A program made the translations under genes and the position numbers. DNA of 64,000 nt from Gracilariopsis chorda (taxonomy: Eukaryota; Rhodophyta; Florideophyceae; Gracilariales; Gracilariaceae), in the NCBI GenBank assembly GCA_003194525.1, contig NBIV01000048.1, forward strand, positions 248,001-312,000. The letters run 5' to 3'. Shown here one piece after another: positions 1-12,100 of this stretch. The stretch's first letter is position 1, and every line of letters starts with the position of its first letter. The notes under the pieces were generated by a model. It saw only the letters and a program-made list of their open reading frames with translations. It had not been told where the DNA came from and searched no databases.

Positions 1-672
1 GGGAACAGACTGCACTGCGAAGTCACACCAGATAATTTCTTGTCCGGGTTTACACCGACTTCGTCGAGATTGAACATTCGTGAAGCGTCGATGTCACAGT
101 CCTTAATAATTTTACTGAGTGTGGCAAAGAGATGTGTTAAATTTTCGCCATTGAATGCTTTGTAGCGCTTGTTTTCCTGCGAAAGGGCCCAAACAAAAGA
201 CGATCTTTGCGTATGGCGTTTGCCAAATCATTGCAGATTATAATCGGAGACATTGGTAGGGTTGAGAGGCAATTTAGTTAGACGTTTGTGGGAGAGTTCG
301 CCAAAATGTTCGTATCGCTTCTTGTAAGTGGTGGTTGATTAACGGTGTTCTGCATGCAGCGAACCGCAGAAGAAAGCACAAAATTGTATCCTTTTCGTCA
401 ATCGTTAAGCCTCAATGCCGCCCAGGTCGAGAGTTTTGAAAGTGCTTTAGGCGGTAGTACAGAGTGGCGCCCGGCAGGCCAAACTCGCGTGGAACTGTGC
501 GATAGGGACGTCTTTCTCCTATGGCAGCAATAGCACTTTGAATGAGGGTCTCACGGGACTCCTTGGCTGGGTTTGCAATTTTCAGGGGCCTGGAACAAGG
601 TTGGCGATGAGAATGCCGTTGAGGGTAGTTGCCGAATGGTAAGGATTTGCATACAGTTGCATCTTTCCTCAT
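1..672 (-). pseudogene. pogo/Tigger-like (DDE_1) transposase fragment, cut by window start
   Basis: The reading frame at 412-672 (minus) contains a Psq-type helix-turn-helix: a run beginning ETLIQSAIAAIGERRPYRT, followed by a VPREFG...LYYRL recognition helix. At the window edge (about 1-118, minus) another open stretch reads DASRMFNLDEVGVNPDKKL. The NLDEVGV core matches the first catalytic Asp region of DDE_1 endonucleases of the pogo/jerky group. The order (DNA-binding domain, then catalytic domain, both minus) fits one transposase. The part between about 120 and 410 is not open in one frame, so the copy is decayed. The rest of the catalytic domain and the other terminal repeat lie outside the window. 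The family assignment rests on motif recognition only. Confidence 0.6.
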
Positions 673-1538
673 TTAAATCTCGCAAAATGCGTTCCATAAC
701 TGTTTTGAGTGATGTTGAATCGAATGGTGAGATTAGTTTTTATTATCATCCGCAGGATTTTGAGAAGTTTCTGACTTTCTACCACTGATCTGCATTCCAG
801 ATTCTTAAAATAGCGAAAAGATAAATTTTGGATGAAAGTTCAACGTCCAAGTATTATCGTCGCGTCCAAACATTGCTGCACCCCGCTTTACCCAATATTG
901 TCCATTACACTGCACTGCAGCGTGCGTGTACTCACTCCAAACGAGAGTGAACGGTGGAGATCGCACGCGAGCACCTCGGCCGGAGCGTGCGTCATTTTTC
1001 AGACGCAAAAGCGCGATCTCGGGACGCATAGCTAGATAGAGAGGTCAACCGTCACTCATCCCGCGAGTGTACGTTGCGCATATGCTTTATCTCGAGAGTG
1101 GAATACATCGTCCAATCACGGCCTTTAGAGGTTAGCCGTTACGTGGCGTACCAATTATAGTGGCCAAGGATGCTCCAGCCCTGATACTCACGGTTGGAGA
1201 CGATACATGTCCTCCCGGACTTAGCGGGGTCTGAGTTTACAACATTTAGACACCATCATGAAGCCTAAGAAATTGTTAGAAAACTCATATACTTGGTCTC
1301 TAAACCACATAGAGAGTAAATATCTTAAAACCTCCTATTCATTCATTTAGCTACACTTTTTGAAAGTCAGATCGTTGTTGTTCTGCGTTTCCTTGAAAAT
1401 TTTGTCACGGCAGTATTTTGAAATATAAATAGTTTTCTACGAATTGCACTCATTTTTAAATTTCCCTGCGTGTCTTAACGCAACGAGCCAATAGCTATAG
1501 AGAAAACACCGAACTGTAATTTCAGTCAGCCACGTCTT
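673..1538. other. No recognisable gene
   Basis: Short overlapping open stretches on both strands (573-1035) have no recognisable motif. From about 1040 to 1538 the DNA turns AT-richer and has no open frame of note. I see no tRNA, rRNA or transposon ends here. Confidence 0.5.
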
Positions 1539-2564
1539 TCATGGCTCACTTGCCTCTTTCTGTACTGGCTGTTCGTCGCCGCCAACACCATCTAAGCCGC
1601 GTGGCCTCCTCTGCCACTTCCGGGCGCCAACCGTTTGCGCATAACAAAGAAACAGCCAAGCGCTGGCGGCCACTTTTCCACGAATAACTTTATAGCGCGC
1701 CGCACCAACGCACAAACAACCACCACGCGCACAGCGGCGCCAGAGCCACCGTTTGCGACGCCGCGTGCAACAGCAGCCGCACTGCGCGCGGGTGGGCCGT
1801 CTCTGACGACACCAGCCACAGCGCGCACGCCTCCGCCGTCTCCAGCAGCAGCTGCCATAGCGTGCCCGCCTCCGCGACCTCCTGCAGCTGGAGCCGCAGC
1901 GCGCACGCCACCGCCGTCTCTTGCGGTGGCAGCCACAGCACGCGCGCCTCCGCCTCCTCCTGCAGCTGCAGCGGCAGCGCGCCTGCCTCTGGCGTCTATT
2001 GCGGTGGCAGCAGTATTGCGCACGACCCCGCTGTCTTCTGCTGCGGTAGCTGCAGTGTGCGCACCTTCGGCTTCTCCTGCGGCTGCAGCCGCAGCGCACG
2101 CGCCTCTGCCGTCTCGTGTGGCAGCAGCCACAGCGCCCGCCTCCTTGGTCTCCGGTGGCGGCAGCCGCAGCACGCGCTCGTCCGCCGCCTCCATGAAGTG
2201 CACATAACAAGTTTGTTGAAGCTAATTTTTCTTTTCTGCCGTCGATTTTGGTATGCATGTTGGCGTAAAAGCCCTTTCTGCAGCCGATCTTTTCGCAAAT
2301 GAAACACGAAGTTGTGTGCAGCACCCCCCTTAATGTCACACTACTTTCATCGGAAACACTTGTTGCTTCTACCGCACCCTTGACTTCCCCTCCTGTCACC
2401 ACAGCTGCCGCCATGGGTCCTCCCCGCGCGTTCACTTCGCTGCCACCGATGTGGCTCCCTGGCAGAATAGCCGCTCCTCTCTTTCTCTTCTCATCTAACC
2501 GCACCGCAGCATCGCCGGCACCATCCCGTTCCGCACGATTCTTTCCCTCCCTGCAGCTCCCCAC
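1539..2564 (-). CDS. Hypothetical Arg/Cys-rich ORF across a 39-bp minisatellite
   Basis: An open frame of 341 codons starts at an ATG at 2562-2564. The first 120 residues are ordinary in composition and include SCFICEKIGCRKGFYANMH. The middle 150 residues are a degenerate 13-residue repeat rich in Arg and Cys, produced by the 39-bp repeat beneath. The same DNA is open in other frames on both strands (for example 1592-2203 minus, 1635-2207 plus and 1862-2302 plus, mostly Ala/Pro-rich). Openness here is therefore weak evidence of a gene, because GC-rich repeats lack stop codons. I do not recognise a family and cannot say which frame, if any, is translated. Confidence 0.2.
   Translation of the reverse strand: MGSCREGKNRAERDGAGDAAVRLDEKRKRGAAILPGSHIGGSEVNARGGPMAAAVVTGGEVKGAVEATSVSDESSVTLRGVLHTTSCFICEKIGCRKGFYANMHTKIDGRKEKLASTNLLCALHGGGGRARAAAAATGDQGGGRCGCCHTRRQRRVRCGCSRRRSRRCAHCSYRSRRQRGRAQYCCHRNRRQRQARCRCSCRRRRRRACCGCHRKRRRWRARCGSSCRRSRRRARYGSCCWRRRRRARCGWCRQRRPTRAQCGCCCTRRRKRWLWRRCARGGCLCVGAARYKVIRGKVAASAWLFLCYAQTVGARKWQRRPRGLDGVGGDEQPVQKEASEP
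1730..2185. repeat. Degenerate 39-bp minisatellite, about 11-12 units
   Basis: Successive 39-base units of the form GCGCGCACGCCTCCGCCGTC followed by a TGCGGTGGCAGCCACA-like half line up by eye from about 1730 to 2185. Clear units include those starting near 1898, 1937, 1976, 2015, 2054 and 2093, and two or three units are 2 bases shorter. Because 39 is a multiple of 3, each frame carries a 13-residue repeat: Ala/Pro-rich on the plus strand, Arg/Cys-rich or Ala/Gly-rich on the minus strand. Confidence 0.8.
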
Positions 2565-3090
2565 CCACCCCTGCCGCCGTCGCGCTCCGCGCCGTCAGGT
2601 GCGCCAGCTGCGCCAACTCCGCCACCATTGCCCTCTGGCTGAAACTCAGGCGGCGGAGGCCCTCTCCCTCCGCCATCACCACCGCCGGTGACGAAGTCAG
2701 GCTCATCTGCTCCGCCACGGCCAACTCCACCACTGCAAACGTTATAGGGTGCAACGTCCAAGGGCGGAGCGCCTCCGCCGCCACCGTTTCTGACATCCAG
2801 GTCATTGCGTCCGGCGTCCATGCGTCCACAACGTCTGCCAAAGGAGCCGCTCGGTTCCAGGACTCCCGCTTCGCAGAACCCGGCAAAACAGGCAAGGCCA
2901 TTAGATGGGGCGGCTATGGCCATCAACGAGGAAATGAGAGAACACATGGACGACAAGAGCTATTCGGTTCGCGCACCTCCGAGCAACACTTTCTACGCAA
3001 CTCTAGTTGGTGGCTTGGTGCATTTCTCTTGGCTGTAGGTGAAGTTGGCAACTTTGCTTCACCCGGTTATGTGGACCCAACTCCATCTTG
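2471..3090 (+). pseudogene. Possible NIPA-like (DUF803) Mg2+ transporter remnant
   Basis: A plus-strand frame without an ATG is open from about 2471 to 3090. Near its end it reads SSWWLGAFLLAVGEVGNFAS, then PGYVDPT. This resembles the second membrane segment of NIPA-family magnesium transporters, whose conserved core is WW-x-G-(8)-GE-x-NF-(3)-Y-x-P. The frame stops a few residues later, where the family would continue with the next loop, so a frame change or truncation is likely. The 140 residues upstream are Ala/Ser-rich and do not resemble the NIPA amino terminus. No other membrane segments of the family are visible nearby. I read it as a single-exon remnant of a host gene. Confidence 0.35.
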
Positions 3091-3136
3091 ATTACATATA
3101 CTGTAGACACTCAACATTGACAATAGGAATGGAAGT

Positions 3137-4423
3137 CTATCCAAGCACGGTCAAAATCAGCATCAGAATATGACCTATGTTGCTCACGGGCCGCAGCCAA
3201 CGATCAAAAGTCAACAGCCATAAGGCGTTTCTTGCGCTCCCGGTACAGCCTTTGAAAATCGTTTCTCTTGTTCCCAAGTTCTTCTCCAATAGCATAGAAT
3301 CTTCGTTTGTACTTCCGATAAAACTCTCCACCTTCTGCACGAAGTGGATTCCATTTGACGTGCATGTTGGTTAAAGCGACGGCGAGGAAGAAGAAATGAT
3401 CATAGTAGCCTTTCTTCCAGCGATACTTAGAACCACAAATTTGCCATAAGGAACACAGGCACCCAAAGTACTTCTCGGTTATTATTCTATCGCTCGATAT
3501 ATTGCGATTCACATTTCGTTCAGCGACTGTAAGGCTCCCGTTTCGTGGCGTTTTTCTTCTGGAATCACTTCTAGCAGTTCTTGCTACCCTTTGTCCACAA
3601 TCACCGCTCACATATCCTGATATAGATCAGAATGTAGTTCTTCATCTATAATATTTTTTTCTTCCTTCTTTTCAACAGACTGTTCTTCTGGTACTCTAGG
3701 TTCTTGTAGTTAATATCCAAGTCCGAAATAGAGCCAGGCACATGGTTAGAGCAGTAACGCGCAAGCCCAAGAGGCAAAACAATCACCTCTACCTTATACT
3801 CATACAGCTTATGCTTACAAATGTAGTAGAGCCTTTTTTTCCTCAATATTCCTAGATTTTCGTTTGCTATGCTGAAAGGTTACAACCTTAGCATACAATG
3901 CAAACGGGTAGTGTTTGAAATTTTTCTTCTTTTCGTTGAATAGCTCCACATTGTACTTCTTTTTTAAGTCCTCAACAAACCGTTCATAACTGTACTCAGA
4001 CACAGCTTTGACAAAGGACATGATCATCTTTTCAAATGTGGACCCTTTGAAATTGAACATCTTAGCCATATATTCTAACTACGTAGCATGTTTTAGAAGC
4101 GAAAGAGTCATAAACAGCACATCCTTGGGTCCATATTTGCAAGGTTTTTTGCGTCCCATATTCCATCGAGTAGTAATGTGTCCAAATAGAAATCCGTATA
4201 GCTTTTCAAATTTGACACTTGTAAAATTCGTCATGCAGAGTATACTCTGGTTGCCCCCGTTGTCATAGAAGGAGTCAAGAAACGGGACTTTGAGAGTCCG
4301 ATTCGTTGTGGGTGCTACGTTGATCAGTATCAACCCCTTTTTTTCGATTTCTGCTGCCCACTCCGCAGCTTTTTCCGCCGGGAGTGCTAGTGCTGCGGTT
4401 GTTTCGCCGTATGTCAGCGCCAT
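3137..4423 (-). pseudogene. DDE_4-superfamily transposase relic (oomycete-type)
   Basis: Four minus-strand open pieces lie in family order: 4079-4423, 3815-4069, 3646-3846 and 3204-3611. The first ends KKPCKYGPKDVLFMTLSLLK. The second has FNFKGSTFEKMIMSFVKAVS, typical of the region before the catalytic core. The third has CKHKLYEYKVEV followed by SNHVPGSISDLDI, which carries the early catalytic Asp region. A short stretch around 3600-3640 reads VDKGYQELLEVI, the usual DKGYQG block. The last has SSDRIITEKYFG with the terminal Glu, then LTNMHVKWNPLRAEGGEFY. Pieces sit in different frames, so at least three frame changes separate them. Intact relatives are about 400 residues, so nearly full length is represented. 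It has an ATG at 4421-4423. Terminal repeats were not identified. Confidence 0.7.
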
Positions 4424-4606
4424 AATGTGCTAAATGCGATCGGTATAGTCTTGAGACTGCTTTCTCGGGAATTGATTCTGTGCTTTTCTACATGAGGCTA
4501 AAACTGCGCATCTCATCTACTGTTTTGGTGCAATCGAATTGGCGCCATTTTGCAGTTTGATTTCAAAAACAGGTTTGAAAATATTTTCTTCTCACTTTTG
4601 CCACAT

Positions 4607-5748
4607 TTATACTGTAAGTATCCTAGGATTACAGCTTCTATAATTTCTCGATAGGTTTTTCGGAACTATTTGATGAACTAACGAAATAGCGACAAACTGA
4701 GCAAGTGGTTTTAACACCGAGGAGGAAAAGGTTTTACAGATTGTGCTAAAGAAGTTAATGAGAAATCTTGCTACAGCAGAATATTCTTTACTATTGGTCT
4801 CATGCTTGGCCTCTCTAAATCGCTGCCAGCAGAGCTGAACTTTTTCCTCACAGGTGCTTACCTGTTTATCGCGGTCGACGTGCAGTTGGCTCCAGACCAA
4901 TGGCAGAGTCGGTCATGTTGCAAAACGAGGTGCAGAAGCTTTTGCATCAATGCACAGTAAGATAGACAAGCGAATGCTGCAGCCGGGGCCGGTTAGTTTT
5001 TGATTGCAATAGGATGAACAGTTTTTTGTTGCTGAAGCAGGCGTTTAACAGATATGGAGTTAGTGTTGGGCTTTTCGTTGGACGGTGACCTCACTTTTGT
5101 TAACTGGCCTGTCCGTATTTTTGGCAGTGATGGTCGACCGACCTCGTTCTCTGGTTGCTTGTGACTGCTTTTCGGCTTGTGTTCAGTACACTCAGTGGCT
5201 GAGTGTGAGGTCTCTGATTCCAACTGGGACGCTGTCCTTTAGGACTAGCTATCGCTTGTTGCGCTGGAGTTGGCCCTTTGAATGGCGATGCAGGGTTCTT
5301 GTCAAATACGTAATCATATTTTGTTCCGCTAGCTGGAATGCGGGCTTTCGATGTCACGAACCGGCCATTTGCTCGATTTGCGGGAGAGACGCACTGTTTC
5401 TTTCGGCTGCTATACCCGTGGTAACCTCTCTCAACGGCATTTGAAGAAAAATGTGTGAGAATGTTGGCTTCATATCCTCTGTGTCGTTCTGAGTCTCAAA
5501 AACGTGCTCACAAACGTTTCTTGTATCCTGCAAAACACTTGGTAGCTAACGATAGAGTCCTTCGAGCAGTTGGGTAACAACTCTCGGATTGTACTGATCG
5601 ATACCCATGGCGCGAAGAATGACCTCGAACAACAGCTAAGGCATTCACAACGAGATCTGATAAGATCTTTTTCACGTTCCTTCATTGGTCCGGTAGTCGC
5701 CGTGTATTTGGTAAGAGTTGCTCTATAGCAGTAGACCTGTTTATACAT
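4607..5748 (-). CDS. Unrecognised minus-strand open fragments
   Basis: Four small minus-strand frames (4607-4900, 4993-5223, 5100-5357 and 5470-5748; 76-97 residues each) follow one another upstream of the transposase relic, on the same strand. One is Lys/Ser/Pro-rich and polar (5100-5357); the 4607-4900 frame is amphipathic at its start. I recognise no domain. They could be pieces of an accessory protein of the neighbouring DNA transposon or of a decayed host gene. They do not form one continuous frame. Confidence 0.2.
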
Positions 5749-5973
5749 TTCTGCAAATGAAGATATTCAAATCGGACTAATTACAGATAGTTAAGGGTTT
5801 CTGTCATTAGAATGCTTTCGCAAAAACCCGAGTCGGTGTAGTTCGTCAGCCAGTTCATCCAGTAGCTTACTCTTGCTCTGTCTCTGATTTCGAGCTCGAA
5901 TGTGATCCCGTTCAGTATGCAATCGATCCTGGAAATGTACTACTGGACTGCCAATGACATGATTCAAGTCATG

Positions 5974-6960
5974 CTATGGTAACATGTCAGAGAGAGTGTT
6001 ATCTGCATGATCAGTAACAAAATTGTGCAACTCGGCCCAGAACGATAAGGCCGGATACCAGAGCGCAGACCAAAATATTCCAAACCGACGCACAAGCATC
6101 ACGAAAGCTTGCTCAACCACTCTTCTGCAAGAAGAATGATAGTAATTGAAATCATCCTGCTTTATACATAACCCTTTTTCAGGGAATGGCCTCAATAATC
6201 TGTCCTCATTACTGTATGCTTCATCGCCAAAAACAGTCGCCCATGACGGCAAAGTGTCATTCTTTAGCTGCTCGTACAACTTTGTTGCTGAAAAGGCAGT
6301 CGAACCATGCGTACCTCTGGCATGCTGAGCGGACAAGAAACAGAAGTTGTAGTTAGCCTGCACTGCGGCTTGTACGACCATTGGAAGAAAGCCTTTCCGA
6401 TTGTACTACTTTCGGGTATCAAAAGCCTCAGAGAGTCGAGGTCGGCGAATTTCAATGGGAATGCCATCTATTACTGCGATCACTCCGTCGAACGGACAGT
6501 TTCTATCAGTCTGGAACATTCTAGCACTTACGAGACATTCCGGCTCTGTACTAGGAAAGTGTAAACTTGGTACACTTTGATTCAACGCGTTTAGCGTTTC
6601 ATGGAATATGTGATACACCGTCGAGATGCCAACGCAATTCGGCCAGTACAAATCGAGGTGGCTTCCTCCTGCCAACAACTTCAACGTAACGGAAGCATAA
6701 GCGCAGGCGAAAGAGGCTTTGCAGTGAGAGAGTGCAGACGCTTTCTTCGTTGTAGGGCATGCCGTGTTTGACTTAAAAGTACGAAGAATTGTTCTTTTGT
6801 GAGGCAATACATTCTCGTAAATAACGCACTCGATAGGTTTGAGATGTGCTTTTGAAAGTAAAAAGAATTTCTTTGGACGACGGAACGGAAGTTGCGGTGT
6901 TCAATTCTGAACACCGAAGCAGCCAAAGCAGCGACATTAAAGAAAAAAGCTGCAAAGCTT
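5974..6960 (-). pseudogene. PIF/Harbinger-type transposase relic
   Basis: Minus-strand pieces show the three catalytic blocks of the DDE_4 nuclease in order. The piece at 6406-6807 ends with GVIAVIDGIPIEIRRPRLSE, which has the first Asp in the DG-x-P-I context. The piece at 5974-6381 has VFGDEAYSNEDRLLRPFP, with the second Asp in GDEAY. It then has SCRRVVEQAFVMLVRRFGIF, with the catalytic Glu in the usual R-x-x-V-E-x-A-F helix. An amino-terminal piece (6681-7058, minus) overlaps the middle one in another frame. At least two frame changes separate the blocks. Usual length is 350-400 residues and most of it is represented. It differs in motif detail from the 3.1-4.4 kb transposase, so it is a separate element. 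No terminal repeats were identified. Confidence 0.75.
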
Positions 6961-8840
6961 CTTAGGTGTTGACAGCGTTGGTGGCGTCGCGGTGGCTCGC
7001 GACGCGATGGAGAGAGAGGTAGGTTCATGGTGGGGTGGCTGACAATGAATGCTAGCACGCATGCGTTCAGTTTCCTTCAGATGCGGCCCATGAATGCAGC
7101 GCTCAGTGTACGAGTTTGCTCTACAAATGGATATGGCATCGTTGCCCGAGCAGTTCCCAGAACGACGTCGGTGAAGGAAATTGCGAATTTGTTGATGTAT
7201 GCACACTCGGTTTCGCATACATGACATAGAATAGAAACATATGCTTAGCTGAGGGCACCAAGGTAGGCTTCAAGCCGGAAGAGCTTGAAGTGGACGCAAC
7301 TGTGATGGCTTGCAGTGAGAGATCGGGTTAGCCGTGAGAAATTTCAAGCGGGTAGAGCGTGAACTGGACGTAACCGAGCTGGCTCATAGTTCTAGGCCAG
7401 CCCTTTGAAATCGCGGAAACAGCAAGAAGGCTTGTACTACATGTAGCAGTACAGAAACCTATGCTATTGTACCCAGTATATGAAGCTCGATCCCTCGTGG
7501 AAGACGAAGGATAGGAGGCATCCTTAGAGGGACCTCCAAGGTCCTTGTGCCTGTTCGTTTGCCCGCGCCATCGCCACTGCGTTACCACGACATACTGTCG
7601 GATTCCCCGTTCTGATCAACAAAGCGCTTTGCTACTAAAAGAGTAACAGAACGGAACTGGAACAAGATGTCTTCATACGGAATAGAGAATACAATTCAGG
7701 CCCCAGTTCTAGCTGGAGCTTGCCAGCCAGAGTTAATCAAGTTCGAGGTCGATTTTGCAGCGTACAAAGATCGTATCTAGGATGTGAATTCGGCAAGACC
7801 TCCAAGTCAGCGGAGCAAAGCCGCGTCCATTAGGCAGTGCATAAAGCCAAGGCTATTACACAGTCTATGTATACTAGGGCAAATCAAGGGCACTGCGACA
7901 TAAGAAGAGGCAACGGATGAAGCTGTTAAAGCATGGTTTGATGCATGTTTATCCCACTATTTGTGATTTCAGTGACTGCATAGAAGAAGCTCTGTCAACT
8001 GTGAAGTACAAGCATTTGCACCGAGACCCATCTGGAGCCGCCTAGAACCCAGTCTTGGAAACTATCTCAACGTTGGACGAGTATAACGCTTCGATCATAA
8101 TCACGGATAGTGATCAGTGTAAAGAGCTGATTATAAAGCTTGCGCAGAAGCTGGAGCCAGATGAACTTCGGCAAATCGTGACCGACCAGATGCACCTTTC
8201 GAAAAAGGAGCAGAAAGGGGATCTCAAGTTTTTTACCAACACAATATCTATAATAGCAGCACAAATACACATTGTACAGTGAGAAACTTGGAAACTTAAG
8301 CGCGAACACACGCATATGCGCCGATCTGGAGAATCATTGGCGAAAATTGAAGAGCCAGAGAGGAAGATATTGGGAAGAAGCCCGAGAACGCAAAGGAAGC
8401 AGGACATCAGTGGCGACAAGACTGACGGGAAAAAGCCCAACGAGAAGTTCGAAGCAGGAGAGTGGGATAAGCCATGTTTGAAGGTAGGAGAATGTTCAGC
8501 AATACACCGGATGAGCAAGGTCCCGGTTACAACGAAGCAAGAAAGACGAGAGCACCTTGAAAAACATTTCGGCATCAAGAGGAAAAAGAGGAGTGCGAGA
8601 GCCGCCGTACTGTGCTTAGCATCTGAGCTGGCCCCGAAGGCAGAGAAATGGAGGTACAAGATACTGCTGAACGACATCGAGGCAGTTGCCTTGGGAGACT
8701 CTGGCACGGACTACTCCACGATTCCGTCCAACGTTTTCGAATCCATCTCGGCAAAGTACCTTAGGGTATTAGCAGATCGCCTCAAAGTACCCATGAAGCT
8801 CAATAACCGCACTGAGAACAGATAGAAGACTCAAGACAGT

Positions 8841-9151
8841 TGTTGAAATAATAGGTAGGATGTCTGAGTAGGAACATTGGTTCTAGTTCCAACGTCGCCA
8901 GTTTACTTTCAGAGCTACTCTATTTAACGTTCTCTAGCTTCCAGTACCTACGGAGCAGACTCGTTTGAACATTTGTATCTTTCGGTGCTTGCTCCATTTG
9001 CTCGTTGGAGCAACACCGGACATTCCGTTTTGGAATGCTTTACACGAATACTTGGTGCAACTTAGCACCAAACATGCTGTCCGCGCAGCACAGAACTTTG
9101 TGATGCGCTTTACACCAGATGGTGCCATACGGACGTTGCAGTTTTCTCACA
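8841..9151 (-). repeat. 3' LTR of copia element F
   Basis: This 311-bp repeat matches 13583-13894 along its length. Read on the plus strand it runs from TGTTGAAATA to TTTTCTCACA, so the ends are TG...CA. The preceding five bases, ACAGT, resemble GCAGT beyond the other LTR. Confidence 0.85.
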
Positions 9152-12100
9152 CTCCCTCTCGTTCCAATGTCACAATCTTCAAACCAACATGACAGCCAAC
9201 GTTTCAAGGGTTGCTCGGTTATGAATCTTTGTCAGCAAATCCGCTACCAATTCAGAACTTTTGCGGTAGAGTACTCTCACAATTCCGTGTTAAACAGCAT
9301 CACGAACCAAGTGATATTTGATTTCAATATGTTTGGTTCTTTCGTTCGAAACCTCGTCTTTGCCTAGTGATATCATTCCCTGGTTATCTCCATAGATCGT
9401 GATCAGTCTGTCCTCATGTCCAAACAATTTGTTCATCAGTCTTCTGAGCCACACTCCCTCTCGAACTGCAAAAGACATTGCCACATACTCGGCTTCCAGT
9501 GTTGATTGGGGAACTACTGTTTGCTTCTTGCTACGCCAAGATATTGCAGCACCTGCATATTGGAACACAAACCCACTGGTGGACTTGCGATCGTGTTTGT
9601 CCCCTGCAAAGTCAGCATCAGATGTGCCAACAAGTCCATCATGATTGTTTGCACGGTAGATCAAAGCGGTATTCTGTGTACTGAGTTAGTACTTCAGCAC
9701 ATGCTTCGCTGCTTTCCAGTGTGCTTGAGTGTAGCTTCGCATGAAACGGGCAAGGTAAGACACTGCAAAGGCTATGTCAGGGCGTACAGTGTTGCAAATA
9801 TGCATCAACGAACCCACCAGAACTCTGAACGGTATTGTCACGGGGTTTCGTTCTTCATCGTCTTCTTCCATGATGACTGCAACTTGTAGTGGTACATGCA
9901 TAGCAGCAGCACGTTCGACCTCAAACTGAGTAGGAAGACGAGAAATCATCGGTGCGTTATGACGCTTGAGTTCCTTCCGGTCGCTACTGCGCTCAATAAT
10001 CATGCGTAAGAACTTTCACAGCTCATCGTAGATTCGAATGTTGACATGTTCTTCCAGTTTCTTACCAAATTGGTAGAGGGTGGCCTTATCCTTGCCAATG
10101 AAGATTCCATCGTCTACTTACACGAGAATAATGATCTTTTGCGCGCCTTGTCCAAGAAAGAACAGTCCAGGGTCATTCTCGGATACAGAGCAGCCAAATT
10201 TCTTCATGATTTTCTTGAAATTAGTCCTCCAGGCTTTAGATACCTGCTTAAGGCCGTAGATAGTCTTGTTCAGTTTGTACATGCAATTTGGATTTGCCTG
10301 ATTCACAAAGCCCTCAGGTTTTTTCATGTAGAGATCTTAGTTGAGTTCGCCATAAAGAAATGCAGTGCGTACGTCGAACTGAATACTGTTCAAATCTTTG
10401 TTTGCCATCAACGCCAGAACGGTGCGAACTGTGCTATACTTAACAACAAGAAAACATAGCTCTTCGTAGTCCAGGCCAAGCCGCTGGGAGAATCTTGGAG
10501 CTACCAATCGCGCGCATTACCGTTCAAGATTACCACCTTCGTCGCGCTTCTTCAAGAAAATCCATCTGTTGCTAATAGGCTTGCAGTTGCGTGGAGATTG
10601 TACGAGTGTCTACACAGATCTGATTTCCCTTTATGTCATCTCTTGGCGCATCGCAGTCTTCCACTGCCGGGCTTCCGTACCCCGTAGAGCATCACGCACA
10701 GTCAGAGAATTGTCATCATCGCAGTTTCCCAGCGTATCACCAGTTAGCATGGCTAGCTCTGTGTTTGGTGAGAATTGCTGCAGCTTCTGACGCGTTCTAG
10801 TTGACCTCCTGGGCTCCGCAGGGTAGTGAGTCACCACTTCGGGATCGTAGGGAAGGTCTCCTTGTGCATCGACGGGTACCTCCTCATTCTTCACATGTCC
10901 TGCGGCCAATTGATCATCTTCATCCAGGGCCATATTCTTCACCTGCGAATCTTCTACGACTTCTTCATGCTGGACCCCAGCCATGTCCACTTCTTTTGCT
11001 GTGGCTGTGTGTTGTTGGTTCCAGCCTATAACGCTCTCGTTTACGGCTACATCCTTCGAAACCATCATACGATTCTCGTTGGGGATGTACACTTTGTAAC
11101 ATTTCCCGCTTTCGTAACACGCCAATATTTCTTTGATAGTTCTGTTGTCGTACTTCGCGCTGCGTTGGCGTCGTTCGCAAGGAATGTGACATAACATTGT
11201 GCACCAAATGGCATAACATAACCCATGTCAGGCTTCTGTCCCGTGAATGCCTGGAACGGAGTCTTATCCGGTTTGCCTTCTCTGTGAACGAATGTACGGT
11301 TTCGTATGTACTTCGCAGTATTGACTGCTTCAGCCCACAGTTGACGGCAGTGAGATGTGCCATCAATTGTCCGTAGCATGGTCCGCGCTTTGTCGTTCGG
11401 AGTTCGGTTGGGGCGCTCGGCCTTCCATCAGATTCTGGACTGTATGGAGGGGAAGGTTCAAGGTATACTCCTTTGCTCTTGAACCAGGTCGTCAGCGAAT
11501 TCGATAGATATTCCTTTGCATTATCAAACCTAAAACGCTTGACCTGAGGACCAGACTGCGTTTCAAACATCTTGATCATGTCGTTCACCATGGTTTCCAC
11601 TTGGCTACGGTTTCTCCTGAACCGTAGGGCAGACATGCAACTCTTTTCATTGTATGCTGTCACGATATACTTCGACTTACCGAGCCTCTCGAAGTTTATC
11701 GGACCCATTACGTCCGAGTGTACGAGGTCGAGCACCTCCATGTCTTGGCTCGACGCTGGGTTCACACGGCGTGGCTTATGGTGAGCGTTTGCCTTCGCAC
11801 AAGGTTCACAATAGCCGATTTCCTGGATGGGTTCTGGTCCACACCGCTGACTAGCCTTAGAGTTCTTCTAATGTAGTCTGCAGTGGCATGTCCAAGGCGT
11901 CTGTGCCAGGTTACCGTAAAGTTCTCTGGCGTACAAGTAATGAGTGACTTGTCCCAGTGGTCATGGGGCTCGAGGTCCATCTCTTAAAGCCCTTCAGAAA
12001 GCTCCTTGCCCATCATCAGAATATTGGAGCTCTTCTGCTTCAGTACGGCACTTCCATTCCCATCATCGTCTGACAGGAACGATGTCATAAAGCCTCTGCG

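Noticed and set aside
1539-2200. Possible CRISPR-like or other spaced repeat array
   Set aside because: Units are contiguous 39-mers without unique spacers, in a eukaryotic context.
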